From: Oscillospiraceae bacterium
GTDB taxonomy: Bacteria; Bacillota; Clostridia; Oscillospirales; Ruminococcaceae
NCBI GenBank assembly: GCA_029007985.1
Contig: JAQXIW010000040.1
Span: 1 to 40,803 of the forward strand
Length of the DNA: 40,803 nucleotides
Direction of reading: 5' to 3'
Shown here: piece after piece, positions 31,108-38,765 of the stretch
How the letters are laid out: the number at the start of each line of letters is the position of its first letter
How positions within the stretch are numbered: position 1 is the first letter of the stretch
Made by a program: the position numbers and the translations under genes
The notes under the pieces: generated by a model
What the model was told of the DNA's origin: nothing
What the model saw: the letters and a program-made list of their open reading frames with translations, nothing else
Database searches by the model: none

Positions 31108-31406
31108 TAAAGAAAATCGGGAAAAAATGGATTTCGCTTTTGTCGGTGTTCTTGCTTATTTCAGTTATGTGCGTTTATTCCGACAAAATGAATGCAGCGA
31201 TGAAAGAATCCCAAAAAGAAAATTTGACAGTTGCCGTCAACAGGGCGGTTACAAATTATTATGCCATAAACGGCGTCTACCCGGAAAATATCGAGTCAAT
31301 AGCAGAGCAATACGGCATACATTATGACGAATCCGAATACAGCGTCAAATATATGCTCTATGCTTCAAATATTTATCCGGATATAACAATTGTACTATTA
31401 AAATGA
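31104..31406 (+). CDS. pilin-like small membrane protein 1
   Basis: A 100-aa protein with a basic N-terminus, one membrane helix (about 8-24, WISLLSVFLLISVMCVY) and a short outer domain containing VNRAVTNYYAINGVYPENIESI. The 'Y-x-x-N-G-x-Y-P' segment is typical of pilins and pseudopilins. There is no G|FxxxE prepilin peptidase site: the hydrophobic helix begins directly after Lys-Lys. The start ATG 31104 overlaps the pilC stop (ATGA), with TAGGA upstream; an earlier in-frame ATG inside pilC is rejected. It probably belongs to the pilus fibre or its base. Confidence 0.75.
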   Translation: MIKKIGKKWISLLSVFLLISVMCVYSDKMNAAMKESQKENLTVAVNRAVTNYYAINGVYPENIESIAEQYGIHYDESEYSVKYMLYASNIYPDITIVLLK

Positions 31407-31864
31407 ACAGAGTAAATAATTATAAATACAGCATGGGTCTGCCGGCGTTATTTCTGTTTTTGATTATTTCCGTTTCGGGAATATCGCTGATAACATGCGG
31501 TGTGGCAATCCACAACAAGATTGAGGACACTGCCCAAAGTCACTATACGCTGTACACGGGTGCGGAATACTTGAGCGAAAAAATCAGACAATCCGACAGC
31601 TTTTCAATAGAAAAAAACGGAGAAGCCGACGCCATAAAGCTGAATAGCGGCGATACCGTGACATATGTCTATGTATACCGAGGCTTTTTAAGAGAATACA
31701 ACATGCTTTCGGATGCGGAATTTATTGCGTCTGCCGGTCAAAAACTCTTACAAATGGAAGAGCTGAGCGTCAAAGAAACGGACGGAATATTCGATATTGC
31801 ACTTACGGATACCACGGGGAAGTCGATTAGCACAAAAATATCTATTCTTGGGGGAACGGAATGA
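31403..31864 (+). CDS. pilin-like small membrane protein 2
   Basis: A 153-aa protein with one N-terminal membrane helix (about 11-33, GLPALFLFLIISVSGISLITCGV) and a mostly beta outer domain (about 45-150) with a repeated 'T-Y-V-Y-V-Y-R-G-F-L-R-E' type strand. It resembles clostridial DUF4860-type proteins found beside pilC-like genes, a tentative match from memory. A Gly precedes the hydrophobic part but no Glu stands at +5. It overlaps both neighbours by 4 nt and has no SD of its own, so translation is probably coupled. Confidence 0.75.
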   Translation: MNRVNNYKYSMGLPALFLFLIISVSGISLITCGVAIHNKIEDTAQSHYTLYTGAEYLSEKIRQSDSFSIEKNGEADAIKLNSGDTVTYVYVYRGFLREYNMLSDAEFIASAGQKLLQMEELSVKETDGIFDIALTDTTGKSISTKISILGGTE

Positions 31865-32286
31865 AGGATAAGTATAATCTGCTTATGACAGAAATAATCA
31901 TTTCCGTATTATTTCTCACAATCGGTATGTCTATCAGCGGTATATTGTATGCTTCATCTCTCAATGTGTCAAAATCAAACAATGACAGAATAAATGCAAT
32001 GAATGAGATAAAATCCGTGGTCGCCGTACTGCAGGAGAAAGACTTTGACTCTGCCGCCGGAATAATTGGCGGCACGATACACGAAGACATCATAACAGTA
32101 AATTATTCAGAAAACTGGATTCCTACCGAGAATTCAAAAACAAAGTATGTCCTTATGACCGAAAAAAACGGCGAAGAATATACCATTACCGTTTTCGACA
32201 GAGAGGGCGAAGAGATAATCAGCCAAAAAGTCTACATCCACACAACCATTACTTTAATGACTTCGGAGACCTTATATGAAGAATAA
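31861..32286 (+). CDS. pilin-like protein 3 with a prepilin-type N-terminus
   Basis: 141 aa, start ATG 31861 with GGGGGAA upstream. The N-terminus KDKYNLLMTEIIISVLFLTI has the prepilin layout: a short charged leader, a hydrophobic helix and Glu at position +5 if cleavage follows Asn6. Asn replaces the usual Gly at -1. The helix (about 8-30) leads into a small beta domain. Of the four pilin-like proteins here it is the only one with the Glu5 needed for pilin-pilin assembly in known systems. It overlaps the next gene by 11 nt. Confidence 0.78.
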   Translation: MKDKYNLLMTEIIISVLFLTIGMSISGILYASSLNVSKSNNDRINAMNEIKSVVAVLQEKDFDSAAGIIGGTIHEDIITVNYSENWIPTENSKTKYVLMTEKNGEEYTITVFDREGEEIISQKVYIHTTITLMTSETLYEE

Positions 32287-32740
32287 GAGTATGAACCGGA
32301 TTCCGTCCGGGTTGGGATTTGTCAGCGTGCTGGTGTTTTTTTCCGTAATGTGTTTTACGGCGCTGGGAGCGCTGTCATTTTCGTCCGCAATGGCTGACAA
32401 AAGACTTACAGACGAAATAATAGAAAATGATATAAAGTATTTCGAAGCGTATTCAGACATACAAAAACAGATTTCCCAAGTCGACAGGGATTTGAACTTT
32501 TTGCTTAAAAAAGGTAATTTTGACAAAAAAAGCATAACGGAAACCGTACGCGGCGCTTATGAAAACGGGGGCGAAATATACATAAAATTGTCGTCGGATA
32601 TTGACGACAACAGATATATACTTGCAGAGTTAAAAGTATTGATTGAACAAAGCGAAGCCCCGCTGTATTCTGTCATGAGAGTCAAAACGATAGCGAATAC
32701 GGATATAAAAACCGACGAGCATATACCGGTGTATCAATAA
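32276..32740 (+). CDS. pilin-like small membrane protein 4
   Basis: 154 aa with a short basic leader, Gly-Leu-Gly before a hydrophobic helix (about 13-36, GLGFVSVLVFFSVMCFTALG) and a helical then beta outer region. The position after Gly fits G|F prepilin cleavage, but position +5 is Leu, not Glu. It could be a GspK- or PilX-like tip or minor component, as these often lack Glu5. GGAG precedes the ATG. It is followed 13 bp later by pilT. Confidence 0.75.
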   Translation: MKNKSMNRIPSGLGFVSVLVFFSVMCFTALGALSFSSAMADKRLTDEIIENDIKYFEAYSDIQKQISQVDRDLNFLLKKGNFDKKSITETVRGAYENGGEIYIKLSSDIDDNRYILAELKVLIEQSEAPLYSVMRVKTIANTDIKTDEHIPVYQ

Positions 32741-32753
32741 AGGAGAAAAATCA

Positions 32754-33818
32754 ATGGGAAAAGCGCTGGAAATATTCAAAAAAGCCGCGTCAAAAGGCGC
32801 CTCGGACATATTTGTAATATCAAACAGATATGTCTCATTTTGCATAGGCGGAGAAATTTTGCAAGACGAGTCTTTTGGAAAAATTATGCCGGAGGATGCG
32901 TCGGAAATAGTGGACGAAATATACGGTTTTACCGAAATATCAAAATACGGTATCCCCAAAAGGCAGTTTGATTTGTTGATGAAACACGGCAGCGATGATT
33001 TTTCCGTCACATTGCCGGGCGTTGCCAGATTCAGGGTTAACGTATATTTTCAAAGAAATTCCAAAGCTGCCGTTATCAGAGTAATACAGTTTGATTTACC
33101 TCGCGCGGAGGAGTTGGGCATTCCGGAGAAACTCATTTCAGATTTGGCTGAACTGAGAGGAGGATTGGTTCTTATCACAGGCGCTGCGGGCAGCGGCAAG
33201 TCGACTACACTTGCGTCAATCGTTGACAGAATCAACAGCACGCAAAACAAGCACATTATTACACTTGAAGACCCGATAGAGTATTTGCACCGTCACAAAA
33301 AGAGCATTGTCTCTCAGAGAGAGATAGGCACAGACGCGGAAAACTATATTGTCGCTCTCAAGGCGGCGTTGAGGCAAAAACCCGATGTTATTATGCTCGG
33401 AGAAATGCGCGATTATGAAACCATTTCAATAGCGCTGACTGCGGCCGAAACAGGGCATCTTGTGCTGTCTTCCCTGCATACAATGGGGGCGCCTAATTCT
33501 ATAGAAAGAATGATTGACGCATTTCCTACAGAGGGACAAAACCAGGTGAGATATCAATTGTCCATGTCGTTAAAAGCCGTTGTTTCACAGCAGCTTATTC
33601 CGGCTCTCACAGGCACACAGATACCTGCTTTTGAAATAATGTATGTGAATTCTGCCGTTTCCAATCAAATAAGAATAGGCGACATTAAACAGATAAGCAA
33701 TACCATCGCCACTTCATCGTCGGACAATATGATTACGATGAATAAATATATCGAAAAACTTTATAAAGACGGCAAAATATCGGAAGATGTTAAAAATGTC
33801 TATACCGAAAAAAAGTAA
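32754..33818 (+). CDS. pilT: PilT-type secretion/retraction ATPase
   Basis: Hexameric cytosolic ATPase of the PilT/PilB/VirB11 superfamily, 354 aa, the size of PilT (about 345-370), not PilB (about 560). It has an N-terminal PAS-like domain (1-100) and a RecA-like domain with GAAGSGKST (Walker A, Lys149), TLEDPIEYLH (Asp box), DVIMLGEMRD (Walker B; the Glu of 'GEMRD') and ETGHLVLSSLHT (His box). The C-terminus MITMNKYIEKLYKDGKISEDV is typical of PilT. In classical systems PilT retracts the pilus and PilB extends it. No PilB is nearby, so this one may drive the whole machine. SD AAAGGAG. It is the last gene, before a strong terminator. Confidence 0.92.
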   Translation: MGKALEIFKKAASKGASDIFVISNRYVSFCIGGEILQDESFGKIMPEDASEIVDEIYGFTEISKYGIPKRQFDLLMKHGSDDFSVTLPGVARFRVNVYFQRNSKAAVIRVIQFDLPRAEELGIPEKLISDLAELRGGLVLITGAAGSGKSTTLASIVDRINSTQNKHIITLEDPIEYLHRHKKSIVSQREIGTDAENYIVALKAALRQKPDVIMLGEMRDYETISIALTAAETGHLVLSSLHTMGAPNSIERMIDAFPTEGQNQVRYQLSMSLKAVVSQQLIPALTGTQIPAFEIMYVNSAVSNQIRIGDIKQISNTIATSSSDNMITMNKYIEKLYKDGKISEDVKNVYTEKK

Positions 33819-33872
33819 AGGGCAAGTAGTATAATTTGTACTCATTTTAACTATTATAATAATAAAGGTAAA

Positions 33873-33911
33873 AATCCTTGATATTTGTGCCAAATATCAG
33901 GGATTTTTTTT
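33873..33911 (+). terminator. terminator of the pilus-like operon
   Basis: A 15-bp stem from AATCCTTGATATTTG (33873-33887) with the complementary arm at 33891-33905 (one G-U pair), loop TGC, then a run of eight T. Confidence 0.95.
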
Positions 33912-33931
33912 CGATAAATAAATATTTATAC

Positions 33932-33960
33932 TTGCAAGGATTATTTGTTTTCAGTATAAT
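33932..33960 (+). promoter_or_regulatory. promoter of the phosphorelay operon
   Basis: TTGCAA (33932-33937), 17 nt, TATAAT (33955-33960). Transcription would start near 33967, about 45 nt before the first ATG. Confidence 0.75.
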
Positions 33961-34011
33961 ATTTATGTAATATGGAGAATTGTTTCTGAAACTTGTTGTG
34001 AACGAATTCCT

Positions 34012-36462
34012 ATGAAAACATTTGATGACGCAAAAAAAGAGTTGATATTCAAAAAAAATAAAATAGGCACTTGGGAACTGATAATCGAAACCGGCAAAGA
34101 CCCTAAACTTTTATGTGACGAAACCATGGATGAATTGTTGGGGGTTGAAACTGATATCAGCGCAGAACGGAAATACATTTTTCATCGTTCCCATATAGAC
34201 CAAAGCGATGTTCAAATTTTTGAAGCATACGCAGCCGATTTGATGGAGAGACCGTCTGAGGTGGTTTACAGATACTTACATCCTACAAACGGATTGATGT
34301 ATGTCAGATGTTGCGGTGTAAAAGATTTTGAAAAATCAACTCGGACCCGAATATGCGGAACTCACCAGGATATTACATCGGTAATGAGCCCTAAGCTCAG
34401 AAATTACAATTTTTCGGATATTTCACGGATTAACAATTATATAGAAGAAAGGCGGAAATATTCGAATACCCTATATAAAAATTTACTTGCTGCTCAGCCT
34501 AACGGATTTTTGTCATACACACTGCCCGGGCGCAGAATACTGATGATGAACGATAATGCGAAAAAGATGTATGATATTATGCCGGATGAAATATTGGATC
34601 TTGACAGACTTGCGGAGAAAAGCACCCGTATCAAATATCCTGAAAAAGATACAATAGCCAAACTGCGCAATATAAAAAATCCCGGCGATAAACATCGGTA
34701 TACAGCAGTGTTCCCACGCAGAGACGGCAGCGAAGTTCAGGTCTTTGTGAACACCGAATTGGTTGATTTGGGCAATAACAACAAAGTGGTTATCTCCACC
34801 ATGCAGGATATCACTGAAATCGATGAACTTCAAAAGAAGAACAGGCGGCTGAGGGAGCAATTTGACATCATTAAGTCCTTGGCTCAGGTCTACGACCTTT
34901 TGTACTATATTTCTCTGAAAGAGGAACGCTTCGTTGAAATGGGGAGAAAAAACGTTCCTATTTTTTCAGACCTTTTAGAGAGGGGTGACTTCCTGCCGGG
35001 ATTCGAAAAGTTTTATGAGATTTCGGAAGAAGTAAAAAAAGAAGAAGTTGCAAAATTCTTTGACCTAAATACAATAAAAGAGCGACTCAAAGATAAAAAC
35101 CAGATTTCTATGCAGATGAAATTAAAGGAAATCGGTTGGGTTGAAGTGTTTTTCATTCGAGTCGGGCAAACAGATGAGGAATTGGAAAACTTGATTTTTG
35201 CCTGCAGAAACATAGACGACGCAAGAAACAAAGAATTGGCATATAAAAATGCTCTGATAGCCGCTGCGGAAAAATCGGAGGCTGCCAATAAAGCAAAAAC
35301 AACCTTTTTGCTGAATATGTCCCATGACATAAGGACGCCGATGAACGCCATAATCGGATACACGGATTTAATCAAAAGAGATTATGACGATAAAGAGAAA
35401 ACAAAGCGATATGTTTCAAACATACGGATATCAGGGCAAATAATGCTGTCTATAATAAATAATGTATTAGAGATGGCAAAAATAGAAAATAATAAAGATT
35501 TTGTCGACGAGTCACAATTTGATATAGTTGAATTGATTGACGACATTGCCGCAACAATTCAAGAGCAAATTTCCAGCAAAGGAATAATTTTTGTCAAAAC
35601 CGTTGAAATTATCCACAAGAGTGTTATTGGAGATCGCTTAAAACTGACACAAATACTGTTGAATGTTTTGACAAATGCGATGAAGTATACGAACTGCGGC
35701 GGGCGAATAGAAATTTCTGTGAAAGAGAATGTAGCCTGCAACGACGGCAAGTCTGAATTTGAAATTAAAGTTGAAGACACGGGAATCGGCATGTCGGAAG
35801 ATTATTTGCCTCATATTTTTGAAATGTTCTCAAGAGAAAGAAATCAGACAGAGTCAAAAATTGACGGTACGGGCTTAGGACTTTCCATAGTAAAGAAATT
35901 ATCCGACATGTTGGGCGGTAAAATATTCGTGAAGAGCAAAGAAGGAGTGGGGACTGCCATCACTCTGTCTGTGCCATTGAAAACGGTTGAATTGACGGCC
36001 GATAAAACAGACAATGAAAAAAGCCTTGACGGTGTATCATTTGACGGCAAGCGAGCCCTTCTGGTAGAGGACAATGATTTGAATGCCGAAATAGGCATGG
36101 AGTTTCTCGAAGAATTCGGGTTAACCGTTGACAGAGCGGTAAACGGCAAAGATTGTGTGGAAATAATACGCGATTCCGATTCGGATTGTTATGATATCAT
36201 TTTTATGGACATTCAAATGCCTAAGATGAACGGGTATGAAGCCACCTTGGAGATACGAAAAATGGCTGACCCTTTGAAATCAAACATTCCTATCGTTGCG
36301 ATGACCGCCAACGGATTTAGGGAAGATGAAATTAAATCTCTAAACGCCGGTATGAATGCACATATTACCAAACCGATAAACAGAAATAAACTAAAACGGA
36401 TTGTAGAAAAAATATTCGTTAAAGGGGCCGAAAATGCATTTAGGAGAAACACTCAATATTGA
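34012..36462 (+). CDS. cytosolic hybrid histidine kinase (PAS-HisKA-HATPase-REC)
   Basis: 816 aa with no membrane segment, so a cytosolic sensor. The N-terminal about 400 residues hold two PAS-like segments (about 15-125, with GLMYVRCCGVKDFEKST...GTHQDIT; about 160-285, with DGSEVQVFVNTELVDL...STMQDITE) and a third globular part. Then HisKA with FLLNMSHDIRTPMNAIIGY (phospho-His438), HATPase (LNVLTNAMKYT, VEDTGIGM, GTGLGLSI) and a C-terminal receiver domain (LVEDND; phospho-Asp733 in FMDIQMPKMNGYEA; TKPI). No SD is visible before ATG 34012. The next gene overlaps by 29 nt. The signal is unknown. Confidence 0.92.
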   Translation: MKTFDDAKKELIFKKNKIGTWELIIETGKDPKLLCDETMDELLGVETDISAERKYIFHRSHIDQSDVQIFEAYAADLMERPSEVVYRYLHPTNGLMYVRCCGVKDFEKSTRTRICGTHQDITSVMSPKLRNYNFSDISRINNYIEERRKYSNTLYKNLLAAQPNGFLSYTLPGRRILMMNDNAKKMYDIMPDEILDLDRLAEKSTRIKYPEKDTIAKLRNIKNPGDKHRYTAVFPRRDGSEVQVFVNTELVDLGNNNKVVISTMQDITEIDELQKKNRRLREQFDIIKSLAQVYDLLYYISLKEERFVEMGRKNVPIFSDLLERGDFLPGFEKFYEISEEVKKEEVAKFFDLNTIKERLKDKNQISMQMKLKEIGWVEVFFIRVGQTDEELENLIFACRNIDDARNKELAYKNALIAAAEKSEAANKAKTTFLLNMSHDIRTPMNAIIGYTDLIKRDYDDKEKTKRYVSNIRISGQIMLSIINNVLEMAKIENNKDFVDESQFDIVELIDDIAATIQEQISSKGIIFVKTVEIIHKSVIGDRLKLTQILLNVLTNAMKYTNCGGRIEISVKENVACNDGKSEFEIKVEDTGIGMSEDYLPHIFEMFSRERNQTESKIDGTGLGLSIVKKLSDMLGGKIFVKSKEGVGTAITLSVPLKTVELTADKTDNEKSLDGVSFDGKRALLVEDNDLNAEIGMEFLEEFGLTVDRAVNGKDCVEIIRDSDSDCYDIIFMDIQMPKMNGYEATLEIRKMADPLKSNIPIVAMTANGFREDEIKSLNAGMNAHITKPINRNKLKRIVEKIFVKGAENAFRRNTQY

Positions 36463-38374
36463 TTGGCTGGAATGTATTCCCGTTGCGGCTGTTGTTTATA
36501 ACACAAACGACAGGACGGCGATATTTGCCAATTCCATGCGGTTAAAAATGCTGGAATTGAGCTCGGTCAGTGAATTGAACAAATTGATTGAAAAGGATAT
36601 TGAAACGCATTGTTTCGGTAAAAAAACAGAGATTCACGGCAAAGTGGCAAATTGTGACGTCAAAGAGTACAGGGTTTCCGTTTGCAACGGAAAAGATTTT
36701 TTCATCAAAGAACTGTCAAATCCTGTTAAAACCGAATTATATGGGGAAGTAATTTGTGCGTTTATCAAAGAAATTAAGGCCGAACAGAGATTAAACCGGA
36801 TGTCAGGTGTACATTATGAGAAAATTCTTGATGCGTTAGGATTTGAATACAAGTCGATATATTATGTAAATCTTTACGATGATACGTTTTTCCTGTACAA
36901 GACAGATGATATTTCGACAAACGATATAGCTTACGGCGAGCTGAAATATTCCGCCGCTATGCAGGCTTGCGTATATGCTATCATCGACGAATCAGACCAA
37001 GAAAGGATGCTCTACGAAACATCAATTGAGAGATTATCCGAGAGAATAAAATCTGAAAAATCTTTCATTTTGAGATATAAGGCAAAGCCAAATAAAGAAA
37101 ACGAAACGTATTTCGGGCTTAGAGTGGTCTCTTGCGATGACGAGATTACACCGGGGCAAATTGTTATGGGATTCAAATGCATGGATGCGCTTGTTGCCCA
37201 GGAAATCGGAATTGCAAAAAGAGAATCCGAGGCCAACAGAGCAAAATCATCATTCCTGATGAATATGTCACATGATTTGCGCACGCCGATGAATGCAATT
37301 ATCGGATTTTCGGATTTGATTGATAAAAACTATAATAATTCGGAAAAAGTCAAGGACTATATCTCAAAAATAAAGCATTCCGGAAAGTATCTTTTGTCGC
37401 TGATAGATGATATTCTTGATTTGACAAGAATTGAAAACGGGGTGACAAATGTTTATAAGGAAACAAATGATCTGAGGGCATTGTGGTCTTCTTATGAAGA
37501 TGTCATGAGAGTTCAAATGATTGAAAAGGGCATTGACTTTACCGTAGAAGTGGATATTATTCATGACACGGTAATGTGCGATACCTCAAAACTCGGCAAG
37601 ATATATTTGAATATCTTGGGAAATGCGTACAAATACACAAGTAAAGGCGGAAAAGTATCCGTTGTTGTCACGGAGATACCGACAGAGAACGACGGGGAAA
37701 TCATATCCAGAGCTGTAATAACCGATACCGGCAGAGGAATGGATAAGAAGTTTATCCCTCATATTTTTGAAGAATTCACAAGAGAAAAAACAAGTGAAAA
37801 CAGCAATATAAGCGGCAACGGATTGGGACTGTCCATTGTGGCAAATCTTGTAAGTATTATGGGCGGTACGATAACCGTAGAGAGTGAAAAAGGCGCCGGC
37901 AGCTCATTTACCGTTGATATTCCTATGCACATTGCCGATAATGAGGCGATACGCGGTAAAGTGAAGTCTCCAAAAGTCGATAAAGAATCGCTTTACGGCA
38001 CCAGGATTTTGTTGGCGGAAGATAATGACTTGAACAGTGAAATCACAATTGAGATTTTGAAAGAATGCGGAATCGAGACAGAGAGAGCAAAAGACGGGCT
38101 TGAATGTCTGAATATGCTGGAAAAGTCGGAGGACGGATATTACGACGCTGTGCTTATGGATATTCAGATGCCGGTCATGAACGGCCTTGAAAGCGCCAGC
38201 CGGATTAGAGCGATTGACAATTCCAAGAGTAAAATACCTATTGTGGCCATGACGGCAAACGCGTTTGAGGAAGATAAAAAAAGGGCTTACGCCGCCGGCA
38301 TGAACGGATTTATCACTAAACCGATAAAAATGTACGAAATAGTAAGCCAACTGACTGCGGCAATATTCGATTAG
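36434..38374 (+). CDS. cytosolic hybrid histidine kinase (PAS-HisKA-HATPase-REC), second
   Basis: 646 aa, soluble. An N-terminal PAS-like domain begins IDWLECIPVAAVVYN (about 10-100) and is followed by a second sensor segment (about 125-255, with DDTFFLYKTDDIS). Then HisKA with SSFLMNMSHDLRTPMNAIIGF (phospho-His280), HATPase (LNILGNAYKYTSKGG, ITDTGRGM, GNGLGLSI) and receiver domain (LAEDND; phospho-Asp576 in LMDIQMPVMNGLE; TKPIK). SD AAAGGGG lies within the end of the previous gene. It differs from the first kinase mainly in the N-terminal sensor half, so the two probably read different signals. It is followed 28 bp later by the Hpt gene. Confidence 0.92.
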   Translation: MHLGETLNIDWLECIPVAAVVYNTNDRTAIFANSMRLKMLELSSVSELNKLIEKDIETHCFGKKTEIHGKVANCDVKEYRVSVCNGKDFFIKELSNPVKTELYGEVICAFIKEIKAEQRLNRMSGVHYEKILDALGFEYKSIYYVNLYDDTFFLYKTDDISTNDIAYGELKYSAAMQACVYAIIDESDQERMLYETSIERLSERIKSEKSFILRYKAKPNKENETYFGLRVVSCDDEITPGQIVMGFKCMDALVAQEIGIAKRESEANRAKSSFLMNMSHDLRTPMNAIIGFSDLIDKNYNNSEKVKDYISKIKHSGKYLLSLIDDILDLTRIENGVTNVYKETNDLRALWSSYEDVMRVQMIEKGIDFTVEVDIIHDTVMCDTSKLGKIYLNILGNAYKYTSKGGKVSVVVTEIPTENDGEIISRAVITDTGRGMDKKFIPHIFEEFTREKTSENSNISGNGLGLSIVANLVSIMGGTITVESEKGAGSSFTVDIPMHIADNEAIRGKVKSPKVDKESLYGTRILLAEDNDLNSEITIEILKECGIETERAKDGLECLNMLEKSEDGYYDAVLMDIQMPVMNGLESASRIRAIDNSKSKIPIVAMTANAFEEDKKRAYAAGMNGFITKPIKMYEIVSQLTAAIFD

Positions 38375-38402
38375 ATAATATTTCTTTGAAGGATAATCAA
38401 AA

Positions 38403-38765
38403 ATGACACTGAGCGATGTTTATAAAACACTAAACGGCAATTATGACGAAGCAAAAACAAGAATGATGAACGATTCGTTTTTGGAGAAAATGTTGTCAAA
38501 ATTCATTAAAGACGATTCGATGAAAAAACTTGACGAAGAACTGAAAAAAGGAAATATTAAAGAAGCGTTTATGGCGGCACACACTTTGAAAGGTGTAGCG
38601 GCAAATTTTGCTTTTACACAGCTGTTTACTCAGGCTTCTTTGCGGACTGAAAATCTTCGCAATGGCAAGCTCCCTGAAAATATGGATGAACTCCGCAAAG
38701 AATATGATTTAACAATCAATACAATAAATCAATATATTAGCGAAAAGCGGTCAGAGGTATTATGA
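38403..38765 (+). CDS. histidine phosphotransfer (Hpt) protein
   Basis: 120-aa helical protein. FMAAHTLKGVAANFAF carries the Hpt signature H-x-L-K-G with phospho-His60. It would accept phosphate from the receiver domains of the two hybrid kinases upstream and pass it to the receiver domain of the EAL protein downstream. Neither kinase carries its own C-terminal Hpt, which agrees with a shared free-standing one. SD GAAGGA. It overlaps the next gene by 4 nt (ATGA). Confidence 0.9.
   Translation: MTLSDVYKTLNGNYDEAKTRMMNDSFLEKMLSKFIKDDSMKKLDEELKKGNIKEAFMAAHTLKGVAANFAFTQLFTQASLRTENLRNGKLPENMDELRKEYDLTINTINQYISEKRSEVL

Noticed and set aside
32754-33818. Calling the ATPase PilB
   Set aside because: At 354 aa with a short N-terminal domain and a PilT-like C-terminus it matches PilT. 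PilB would be about 200 residues longer, with an extra N-terminal domain and a zinc-binding motif.
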